Assembly: GCA_029945375.1 (NCBI GenBank)
Contig: CM057059.1
Location: 992,001-1,056,000 of the forward strand
Source: Agaricus subrufescens
Lineage: Eukaryota; Basidiomycota; Agaricomycetes; Agaricales; Agaricaceae
DNA length: 64,000 nucleotides
Direction: 5' to 3'
The stretch's first letter is position 1. The number at the start of each line of letters is the position of its first letter. The notes under the pieces are model-generated. The model was not told where the DNA came from, ran no database searches, and saw only the letters and a program-made list of their open reading frames with translations. Below, piece by piece: positions 22,378 to 32,724 of the stretch. Both the position numbers and the translations under genes were made by a program.

Positions 22378-23752
22378 TCATCTTGGTGACCCGTTGGGAC
22401 CCGGGTTCGTGACAGATCCTCCCATGCTGTGGCTCCGTCCAGATGTGCCATTGGAGATCCTTGAGCCTATGGCAGATGAGTGAGGTAGTTCGTTGGGGGT
22501 GGAGATGCTGCGGGCCATGTTTGTGCCGTTTGTAGATCCTGTACGAGGGGTGCCGGGACTACTTCTTGGAGAGGCCGATCCTGGGGTGGATGGGAGCGGC
22601 GGGCGTGATTGGTTCAAGCGTTGGAGAGTTTTGATCGGGAATTTGGTCCTGACAACACGTGTTAGCGTCGCCCCGGCCACCGTAATAGGCGATTACCTGC
22701 ATGTGGAGCATACGGGAACGGGTTGACAGAAAACTAGATAGATCAGAAGGGGGGCGGGGGAATGATGGAAAAGATATAGGGCCTACTGGAGAGACAGACG
22801 GAACAGACGAAGCCAATGTCGACTATATTTTTGTGGCAGAAGCAGGCTGCTCGGAAATCTACCTTGTCCTGTGTTGGGACGGCGAGTACCTTGCGGATAG
22901 TAGGCGGTGGGAGAAAGGCCATCTGGGGGCACGTGAATGGCGGGGAAAGGGGGGGAAAGGAGGGAATGACGTACGATGAGATATTGGAGCAGGGCATCGC
23001 GGCGCTCGAGGTGTATGTAAGAGCCACCGGTGAGGTGCGCGGCCTGCTGGAGAAAGACGGTGTCTGGGCCGAAGACCTGGCAGACATCGATGGTGACTTT
23101 CTGGGGGGGAAAGTGAGGAGGAGGGAGGAGGGAAAAGAGGGGGCGCGTACAAGCTTCTGGGCCGAAAAGACCGAGTTCATGATGGGGATGTAGGAGGTGG
23201 CGAGGTCCGGTGAGACGGAGAGGATGAGAAGACGGGGGTCCGGGAGGAGGGACGGGTCATGTTCGGCAGGGGCGGCCGAGGGGGTGGCAGAGTGGGTGGA
23301 GGGGGGGATGGCAAGGCGATTGACATCTAAGGAAAGGTGAGTGCCGGAAGGGGCGAGATTGATGGGGGCCACGGACAGCAGAGGGCCTTGGTGATGGCAC
23401 CCACGAGGGCGGAGGGCTCCGAGGAGTGGGAGGGGGCGAGCTCGTCGATGCGGGCCTGGACGCGGCGGACGACGGCGTGGTCGAGGTGCACAAAAGAGGG
23501 GTACGAGTTGGCGTCGACGGGGACGGGCTCGGGGTCGGGGTCGGCGGAGGAGTAGAGGAGGAGGCTCGTGCCGGGAAAGGCGCCGAAGACGGCGAGGGAG
23601 TTTTCGGCATTGTTGGCAATGTGGGCATTGAGGAAGACGAGGACGTGGGAAAGAAAGTCCGGGAGGGCGAGCGGAGGGTCGTGACGGGCTGAGCGGTGCC
23701 ATTGGGCCGGGGGCAGGTCGAGGACGACAGAGAGGTGGGAGGAGGCGTCCAT
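22378..23752 (-). CDS. TFB4: TFIIH core subunit Tfb4 (p34)
   Basis: Subunit of the TFIIH core used in transcription initiation and nucleotide-excision repair. The ATG at 23752 starts MDASSHLSVVLDLPPAQWHR. The VWA-like domain follows: NAHIANNAENSLAVFGAFPG, TSLLLYSSADPDP and LAIPSTHSATPS-type segments, then RLLILSVSPDLATSYIPIMN and KVTIDVCQV in joined exons. The C-terminal zinc-binding part, VDFRAACFCHKNIVDIGFVC, SVCLSIFCQPVPVCSTC and RTKFPIKTL, is the signature of the family. Two short introns in the zinc region leave cysteines correctly spaced. After it comes an extension of about 75 residues rich in Ser, Pro, Thr and Gly (SPRSSPGTPRTGSTNGT), which yeast Tfb4 lacks as far as I know. Many antisense GC-rich frames overlap the gene. 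It is head-to-head with CHD1. Confidence 0.9.
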
Positions 23753-24008
23753 AGCCTGAGAAGAGGCCCGAGTAAGACTAGCGGATTGAATAAGCACACG
23801 CCAACCTTAAACCACCACACTGCTTCCACTGCCCAGCCTTTCGGAGTCCACGTCACGAGCGCCGGTGACGAAGGCCCTTCCGGCGTTGGCCGTGACGATG
23901 GGGTAGCGACGCTGCCCGTGTGAAATCTGTCCGTTGGCGATGCCTGGCGCCCAGGTCCTCACCATTCTTCCCCCCCACCACCACCCCTCTCCCTCCCTCC
24001 CCCCCACC
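23753..24008. promoter_or_regulatory. Bidirectional promoter between TFB4 and CHD1
   Basis: Only 256 bases separate the start codons of two general-transcription/chromatin genes on opposite strands. The CHD1 side is strongly CT-rich (23966-24008). An in-frame ATG at 23940 could extend CHD1 by 23 residues, but it lies next to the likely transcript start. No TATA element was seen. Confidence 0.6.
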
Positions 24009-27000
24009 ATGCCCGACCTCCCCCCCTCCCTCGACATCAACTACCCCTCCGACGACGACATGCACCTCGACACCGACCCCGACGTCTACAGCCGGGCCCC
24101 CGACCTCGATGCCGATGGCGAGTCCGTCGACGACGATGCCAACTCCTCCACCGTCAACTCCTCTACCGTCAACACCTCCCACGTCGCGCGCCTCTCCTTG
24201 TCCCGCTCCCACCCTCCTTCGGTCCGCGTCTTCTTTTCATTTCTTTTCCCTCCCCTTTCTCACCTCCCGCCCTTGCCTTCCAGGACGCTGCTGATGATTC
24301 TGTATGCTTCCCTGTCTGCCCCTATCATCATCAGTCATTTATGGTCTTTTTTTATACTAGGGGTATGAGGACCAGCAGGACGATGATGACAACGACAACG
24401 ATGATGACGACGACGGCACCTATGCCGATGAAGAGTACGGTGCCAAAAAGAAGCCGGCAAAGAAGAAAAAGCAGCGCATGCCGTCTGCTGGTGTCGTCCG
24501 ACCAAGAGGTTGGTCGTCGCCGCCGCCTCTTGTCCCCGCCTCTTCCACGCGCTTACTTCCCACTCTAGCATCCACCCGCCAGGCCTCTTCATCTGACTCG
24601 GACTCTGAGTATGGTTCTCGCGTGCATAAGCGTAAGAAAAAGCACCGCCAGTCTACCGAAGAGATTCGCGTTTCCAGCCGCGGTGGCAGAATACCCAATT
24701 ATGTCGATGATGTCCAAGATTTTGAAAAGTTCGACGAAGACGAAGCCGGCGAGGCAGGCTATGTTGCCGATCATGGTATCCAGTTCCAAGAGGAAGACGA
24801 GATCGAAGCCGTCCTCAGCCATAGTAGGGACGAGGGCCACGAGAATGACACCCAGGATCTTTGGTTTGAAAACATTGTGGGTGTCGCGCATATTGTTCGA
24901 CCCGAGCTGTCATAACGCGCCCAACACAGCGCTTCCACATCAAATGGAAAAACTTCTCCCATCTCCACAATACAGATGAGACTTACGAGTTCCTCAAACG
25001 TTTCAAGGGTCTCAAGCGTGTCGACAATTATATCAAAGCATATAAAATCTGGCAATCCCGACTAGCTGCCCCCGGTCTATCCCGCGAGGACGCCGAGGCA
25101 CTTTTACTGGACAAGGAACGTGAGAGGGAGGATCTCGAAAATTTCCGCAACGTCGAAAGGATAGTTTCTCACCGAGAGAGTGCCGATGGCGAGATGGAGT
25201 ATTTCTGTAAATGGCAGGGGCTCAACTATGAGCACTGTACCTGGGAACTCTCCAAGGATGTAAAGCCTATTGCACAGGTCCAAATTGAAGCGTACAGACA
25301 ACGTGAAGCAGAGGCCAAGTTTCCCTACAAGAGTGTGTCTTACTCCAGGACAAACAGGCCCCATTTTTCGAGGATCCTCCAGGATCCCGATTATATCCAA
25401 GCTACGGGTGGTGAGCTCAAAGATTTCCAGCTAACCGGCTTGAACTGGCTCGCCTATGTTTGGAGTAATGGCGATAATGGGATCCTTGCGGATGAGATGG
25501 GTCTCGGCAAGGTGAGTTCTTAATCTTTCGATCTATCTCTTGCTCTTATAGGAATCCTCAGACGGTGCAAACGGTGGCTTTCATTTCCTGGCTCTTCCAT
25601 GAGATGCAGCAGTTCGGTCCTTTCCTAGTGATCGTTCCGCTCTCCACCATCACAGCATGGCAGTCCCAATTTGCTCTATGGGCCCCAGATATGAATGTCA
25701 TCACTTATATCGGCACGGCCTCAGCACGCGAAGTAATTCGTACTTATGAGTTCGGCGCTTCCAACAAAAAGCTCAAGATGAACGTTCTGCTGACCACTTA
25801 TGAGCTAACTCTGAGAGATGCCAAGGAACTTGTCGATCTCAAATGGCAGTTATTGGCCGTGGATGAGGTGGGGGTTTCATCTTCTCCGCATATATGCTTA
25901 AAGTTTATCTCGCTACATAGGCACATCGTCTGAAAAATTCTGAGAGTCAACTATATGAAGCCTTAAGATGCTTCTCGGCCGCTTCGAAGCTCCTGATTAC
26001 TGGGACTCCGCTTCAAAATAATGTCAGAGGTACGCTGATCGCTCCTTACTCCGACCACCTCTGACGATCAAGTAGAACTTTTGTCATTAATGCATTTCCT
26101 CATGCCTGATAAATGTAAGATCTAGTTTCTCTATTGATGGGATCACGCTCACGCGTCTTACAGTTGCTCTGACTAACGAATTTGACTTGAACGATGCCGA
26201 CCACGAGGAAAAAATCAAGGAGTTGCACCAGCAGCTGGAGTCACTGATGCTCAGGCGACTGAAGCGTGATGTTCTTACTTCCCTTCCCACCAAAAGTGAG
26301 CGAATATTGCGAGTTGAAATGAGTGCTCTTCAAACGCACTTTTACAAAAACATCCTGACAAAGGTACGAAGAGCGTGGTTATATCGTTTAGTTTTGACTA
26401 ATTTAAGTCTACTAGAATTTTGCTGGCCTGGTCAAAAGTGCAAACGGGAATAACAATATCAGTCTGTTGAATATTGCCATGGAACTCAAGAAAGCTGCGA
26501 ATCACCCATATCTTTTTGATGGCGCTGAATCGCGCAGTGATAGTAATGAAGAGACACTTAAAGGCCTCGTCATGAACAGCGGGAAAATGGTTCTCCTCGA
26601 CAAACTACTCGCCAAACTACGTCAGGATGGCCACCGTGTGCTTATTTTTAGTCAGATGGTCAGGATGCTCGATATCCTAAGTGACTACATGTCGCTTCGG
26701 GGATATATCCATCAACGCTTGGATGGTATGGTGTCATCAGAACAACGCAAAAAGTCTATTGCGCACTTCAACGCGCCAGGTTCTCCGGATTTTGCGTTCC
26801 TACTATCGACACGCGCAGGTGGGTTGGGTATCAACTTGGAGACTGCTGACACTGTCATCATATTTGACGTGCGTTTCTTTTTTTTTTTTTCGTCGGGTCG
26901 TCATACTAACGTCTAGTTACAGAGTGACTGGAATCCACAAAACGACTTGCAAGCAATGGCCCGTGCCCATCGAATAGGACAGAAGTCGCATGTCAGTGTA

Positions 27001-29213
27001 TACCGCTTCGTCAGCAAAGATACCATGGAAGAAGACGTCCTGGAGCGAGCCAAGAAGAAGATGGTCCTCGAATATGCGAGTGAGTGATTTTAGCTATCTG
27101 CAGGTCGAGGTTTCGGGCCGTCTGACGTTGTACTTTTTGTCTGTAGTTATCAATCAAATGGATACGACACAGGCTCACTTAAGCTCAAAGGCTCAGGGGA
27201 AGGATCCTCACAAGCCCGACAACCTGAGCAAAGAGGAGTTGACTGCCGTCCTCAAGTATGGTGCACAGAAGATGTTAGTTGACGATTTTACTTGATTTTC
27301 TTTCTTTGTAGAGATTAACTTTTTGCGATAGGTTTGACAAGGACGATAGTACACAGAGCAAGAAGTTGGATGAAATGGATTTGGACGACATCTTGAATCG
27401 GGCAGAGGCTCATGAGACTATGACCACGGATGGAGGCACATCATTAGGTGGCGAAGGCTTCCTTGCATCATTTGCGGCTGTCAGTGATGTGAAGAATGAT
27501 ATGAGTTGGGAGGAAATCATTCCTCTAGAGGAGCGGCAGAAGTTTGAGAGCGACGAGGATCAGAAGAAAGCAGAAGAACTGGCCGCTCAGGAATCTCGTG
27601 ACAGGAAACGCACTCATGCCCAAGTTTCATACGAGGGTATGGATGTAGACCAACCGACCACCAACAGTGCTGCGAAGAAGCCAAAGGTGCCTGGAATTCA
27701 AAGGAAGAGTGCCAGCCAGAAGGCGATGGAACTCAAGGAACGAGATGTTCGCGTGCTGATCAGGAGTTTGCAACGGTGGGGCGACATCAGGCAGCGTTAT
27801 GATGTTATTGTAAGTTCCTTGCCCTTCGGCAATGATCGATGCCTCATTGAGTTTTCCAGGTCACTGAGTCCAAGCTACAAGATAAGAATCGGGGAATGCT
27901 ACTGGATGTGGCGGATGAAATCATTGACATCTGTGCTCAAGCCGTCAAGGAGAACGACGAACAAAAGCGTAGTCGAATTGCGGCCGGTGAAACTCTTACG
28001 AACGCACAAAAGAGCAAGGCCGTCCTGGTGACCTGCCGAGGTGTCGGTAATATCAATGCCGAAACCGTCCTTTCGCGCCATCACGATCTCCAGATCCTTT
28101 ACACCATTCTGTCTGACCAGGATGATCCTTACAAATGGAGCATCCCCATTGATAATATTCGGCCCACACTCAATTGGTCTGGTCGCTGGGGTCCTCAGGA
28201 TGATTCCATGCTACTGGTCGGCGCTTTCCTTTACGGATTCGGAAATTGGGAGGCCATGCAGAAAGATGCTAAGCTTGGGCTTGAAGGCAAGTTCTTCTTG
28301 GAGGAGGGTAAGAAGGGTGAGGATGCAGCGAGCCGGCCTATTCCTAACGCTATCCATCTTGTTCGCCGAGGAGATTTCTTACTCGGTTTGCTGCGTGAAC
28401 ATGATGAAAAACTGCGCTCATACGAGTCCTCGTTGCGCAACAAGGGTCATTTGAAAATGTCAACCTCGCCACCTCCAACACTCGCCTCCTCTTCTTCCCA
28501 TGCAAATAGCCTAAAGCGTCGTGCGGAGAGCGAAGCCATGGCCACTATTGATGACCCAAGTTCGAGAAAGAGGAAGAGAAGGCCTACGCCGACGTTCACT
28601 GACTCAGAGTCTTCGGATGAATGGTTTGTTCATTCGCTTTCGTTACAGAGTGACAGCCAAGATTGATCGCCTCGTTCTCTAGCCCATCTATGGATGAAGC
28701 TGCAACTAAAGAAGAGCTTAGGCCGGTGAAGAAGCAGTTGGTAAGTGTCCGCCAATCTATCTCGCTTACCCTACTCTAAATACTGTCACAGAAACAGCTT
28801 AAATTGTCTGGGGAGGATATGCCAAGAGAAGACAAAGTTGCGATACTCAAAGATTCTTTAGCTGCCATTGGGCGCCGAATTGAAGCTGTATTGCAAACCA
28901 AAGCGTCTGCTGGGGAAGATACGGAGAGATGGAGGAAGCATTTGTGGACGTGAGTTTTATTTTCAGGTCTTCCGGGACTCGATCAGCGGTGATTGACCAT
29001 GCTGTTAGATTCGTTACCCTATTCTGGCCTAAGAAGGTGAAAGCCTCGAAGCTTGAAGAGATCCATGCCAAAATGGTAATGAAAGAGTCTACACCCCGGG
29101 TGCAGTCTGCGGATTCCAACGTCATTAAAAAGCCACGAGTTGCAGGGAAAACGAATGGCTCATCATCTACTCCAAATTCTTCTCATAGGACAAATGGAAA
29201 ATCGTATAGATAA
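24009..29213 (+). CDS. CHD1: Chromodomain-helicase-DNA-binding protein CHD1
   Basis: ATP-driven nucleosome spacing enzyme. The ATG at 24009 starts [20 protein letters not shown], followed by long acidic and basic low-complexity parts ([24 protein letters not shown]). Chromodomain 1 is at [20 protein letters not shown] and chromodomain 2 at [20 protein letters not shown]. The SNF2 ATPase shows [20 protein letters not shown] (Walker A), DEAHRLKN (Walker B), [68 protein letters not shown] and [33 protein letters not shown]-binding region follows ([20 protein letters not shown]). The C-terminal helical CHCT/DUF4208 domain is [20 protein letters not shown]. About fifteen exons were joined; one intron falls exactly between DE and AH of the Walker B box. 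The domain set is complete for CHD1 (not ISWI or Mi-2, which have other modules). Confidence 0.95.
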
Positions 29214-29515
29214 AATTCCTAAAATGTAGCCCTTCATTTGCTCGCCCTTTTTGTTTTGAGCGACCCCTCCCCTTTTCCCCTTTTAACAATTATTTGATTG
29301 TGTTCGTTCGGTTCCATACACTGCCTGTATTCTATCTTACGTGGTACTTAGTCGTTATAAAGTCAAATTGTACACACTATTCCAATTACGACGCTACCTA
29401 GCAAGGACACAAATCACTTTATTCCTTAACATGCAAGAAGATGAGGGGAAAGATTAAAAAGCATAACATGATGTTGTCTACGACGGACAAGAGTGTCTAT
29501 AATGAATGAGTATAT
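29214..29515. terminator. Shared 3' region of CHD1 and a convergent membrane-protein gene
   Basis: 302 bases between two stop codons that face each other. It is T-rich on the plus strand (CCCTTTTTGTTTTGAGCG, CCTTTTAACAATTATTTG) and contains AATAAA-poor AT-rich sequence, so it should hold both polyadenylation regions. Exact cleavage sites cannot be read. Confidence 0.45.
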
Positions 29516-30495
29516 TCAACGTGTGGTATCACGAAGAATGGTTTTAGGGACTGTAATATTGCGCCTGGCTGAAGTTTGCTTTGAAGTTGAAGCAGTAGGA
29601 AAAGGCTGGCTGTTAGTCAGACTATTTTTCCGCACCCGCGGTTGCTGTTCTGTGGGAGTGATGGTGCTTGGCCGTTGAGCATGACTCGCGGTACCGTTCG
29701 GTTGTTGTGTTGGTTGTTGTATACCTAAAATTAATTACAACAATTAGCCAGGGTAAAAATATCATAAGGAAAGAAACTCGAACCTGACAACATCTTCGCG
29801 TCTGCTTCGCGATGAAAGCTTAGCATCAACGAGGTATAACGTTTGACTTGCTGCTTAAGCTGTGCAGCGCGATCCATGTTCCCTTCAGAGATGGCCCATC
29901 TACGCTCTTCTCTGTACCGTCGGCGTTCACTATCAGCAAGCGAGGCACGAGCTCTGAGCGCAGCAACTTCTCGTTCGAGTGGTGTCATGTGCTCTTGGGC
30001 ACGTATGAGGTCGGAATTTGAGTCGATAGAAGTGATATCGGATACGGGGCGATATTTTGGTATTGGTTCGAATTGGACGAGTCGTTGTCGTTTAGGTATA
30101 CTATGTGGAGTTGAATGGCTGGACTTTCTTCGCCTGCGATCGTGAGGCGTGCTAGGACGTGTACGCGTAGAATCCACAAACTGGGCTAACAAGTCAGTCC
30201 CGAGGTATCCAAGAGCAATGCCAAGGAGTGTAATTGAACATCTGGGCAAGTCTGGGTTTAGGTGAAAGTCAAAAAAAAGTTTGCCAGCAATAGGAATAAG
30301 AAGTAAGGGTCCGAGGTTGAGGTTTTTGAAAGAATAGTGGAGTGCGACGCCTTCCCAGACCCCGAGCAGGATATAGTCCTTGATGGACTCGGAGGTCTCC
30401 CCGTTGCGGTTGAAGAAGTCAAGGAGGATGCGCGCACCCAGACCGACGAGAATGGCTGGAGCAGGTTGGATAGATGTGGGTATGACGGAGGTCAT
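29516..30495 (-). CDS. Uncharacterised multi-pass membrane protein with basic, coiled-coil tail
   Basis: Two exons. The ATG at 30495 begins MTSVIPTSIQPAPAILVGLG. The first 125 residues hold three to four likely membrane segments (ILVGLGARILLDFF, GPLLLIPIAGKLFFDF, SITLLGIALGYLGTDLLAQF). Then comes a basic, serine-rich segment (HDRRRRKSSHSTPHSIPKR) and a charged helical stretch (EREVAALRARASLADSERR, NMDRAAQLKQQVKRYTSLML) that may form a coiled coil. After the intron near 29730-29783, the last exon adds a Gln/Thr/Pro-rich tail ending ILRDTTR. I do not recognise the family. The layout, small membrane domain plus cytosolic helical tail, would fit an organelle-membrane adaptor, but that is only a guess. 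Confidence 0.7.
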
Positions 30496-30721
30496 GAGAG
30501 AATCATAGACGCATAATAATCGTCGTTGAGGTCGTTGTCACTTTGTTCTTCCATCTTACTTGACACCTCTTCAAGTTAGTGCCTTCCTCACGTGATGCCT
30601 ACGTATTATGGCCCTTGCATGAGCATCTTCTGGGCGCTAAATCAATTAGAAGGTTCCCTGAATCAACTACGTCGAATGCATGTCGTACAACCAAGTCATA
30701 ATATTACATCAATGAAAAAGA

Positions 30722-32648
30722 TTAGAGTTCTTTGTCGACATAATTGGCCATTGGATCCTCTGTCATGCGTCGGTTCATCCGATACGCCTCTGTGAACAGC
30801 ATAAGCACACACCCAATCTCTAGGACACAAGAACTTACCGAGCTCTTCCTCTGTTACCTCATGAGTGCTAGCTTCCAAGACGGCCTTCCGTCGCTTCCCG
30901 TTCCGATCCTCGTCATCTCCCCTTCCTTTTCGCTTCTTCTCGTCAGCAAGAGCCATGGCCAGTCTCTCCTTGTCTAGAATCACATCTCCTTCTCCAATGC
31001 GCTTCTTTGAGTAATTCTGTTCGACCTTCTTTGCGTCCAGATCATCTTTTGCGACAGAGACATCGGTCGGTGCAGCAGCAGCAGGGGTAGCAAGCAGGTT
31101 TTGCGCAGAAGACGCCTCTGAAGCCTTAATGCCAGCCTTTCCTGTACAGTACGACACGTGAACAACTGAGTGACAACATGCATAACCCCATGTTCCACTC
31201 GAGATGTCATACCAAGAGCCCCACACTGCAGTGTGATTATTGCTATAGACTGGAAAAGGGTGAGGGGCAACTCAAAAGAGGAAAATAGGCACAACAATTA
31301 CCATCTTCCGGGTATTTGGATTTATTCTTTGCTCTTTCCCTCCCCTTGATGACCTGCCCAGATCGCGAGTACTCGACATAATCTTCTGTTTGTCCTTGCC
31401 GAAGTTCAGACGGTGCGGCCCGTAGAAATTCTTCACCTCCATACTTGGCCAAGATGCTAACCTTTGTCGTATCCTTCAACTCCGCTTTCTTTTCCTTGAA
31501 CTCCTTATGTAGAAGTTCACCAGCGGTAGGGTTCGCATTCAAGTGTACATCATTTCCACGTGCGGCCGCATTCCACGCGAACAATTGTAAATTTTGGACA
31601 TCTTGAGCTTCGCCCGAGTAGCGGAAGAAATTCTCGCCAGCAAATTTGGCCTGGAAAAGAGTGTAAGTATATCCTCGTGCCAGGAGTAACCAAGGACATA
31701 CCTCTTCCGCGGGGACATTCTTGACTGGAGCATCTCGCATGGAACGGGTTTTGGGGTCATAGTATGCACTTTCGGGATCCAAGTTGAGAAGGTATTTGGC
31801 AGTGTCTTCTCGAATACGTAGATTTCGAACTGTGATACGAGTCTTTGTATCCAGTTTTTGGCCCACAGCATCGGCAGCATCAGCATATTTGTCTTCGTCT
31901 GCATCCTCCTCGTCACTCGAACCAAAATCAGGAGCCCCTTCTTTCCCTTCCGCCTTTCCTGCCTTGGCTACCTTCCGCACCACCGCCAAATCTGTGGTCG
32001 TCTGTTTGTCAATTTCCTCTTCCCTAAGTTTCTGTCTAGCAGACTCCATCGCAGCATATTGTTCGTAAACCCTTGAATGCTCCGCCGGGTCATATCCGTT
32101 ATACCTATCCCGTTTTGCATCATAGCCAGCAGCAATATCCTGTATAACGTCGTCGGCTTGGATATCCTTGTTGGTGAATTTTGCGCCCTTCTTCCGTGGT
32201 CGCTCTAGACAATCCTTTTTCTTATGGGTCATCGCACCACAATTCTCGCAAGCGCCTTTGCGATACTTTTTCGCTGCTGGTCCTGCTTTAACACCTCGTT
32301 CATACCAGTTGTCGAGTTTGGACGACTCTTGCTCGGGTCGACGCTGATGGCTGAGAGAGGGTGCACCAGTATCGAGGTACCAAGGTGCCTGTGAGATATA
32401 TTCTGGAGAAGCAACATGAGAGTTAAGTTACACTGAAACTGACAGAAACATACGGGGAATGTGAGGGTTAATGGGTTTTCCCTCCTCATCGAGAGCAGCT
32501 GGCGCAGTACCGGCCTTCCGTGCTGCATCCAAGTCTTTTTGACGCCGAAACTCCTCGCGCGATAGTTTTCCAGCGGCTATTGAAAGAAAACATGTTCAGT
32601 TTATCCATTCCACAGATGCGGGAAAACATACACACTAGCTGAGGCCAT
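30722..32648 (-). CDS. SLU7: Pre-mRNA splicing factor SLU7
   Basis: Second-step splicing factor that helps choose the 3' splice site. The ATG at 32648 gives [20 protein letters not shown] across the first intron. Following exons give [40 protein letters not shown] and the CCHC zinc knuckle region [60 protein letters not shown] and [20 protein letters not shown] follow, then [14 protein letters not shown] and [20 protein letters not shown] with [20 protein letters not shown]. All are SLU7 blocks in the usual order. The C-terminus has a lysine-rich stretch ([20 protein letters not shown]) and ends [12 protein letters not shown] after a short last intron. About seven exons. The gene starts 76 bases after the COG7 stop on the same strand. 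Confidence 0.95.
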
Positions 32649-32724
32649 GGTGGTAAGTGAGTCCCCTGCACCTCTCACAAAGCCACAAAGCCAGATGTAA
32701 GGTTAATTATGTAATCAAATCTAT

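Noticed and set aside
22743..23856. Several long Ser/Pro/Arg-rich frames overlapping TFB4
   Set aside because: They are alternative frames of the TFB4 exons, and only the TFB4 frame shows family conservation.
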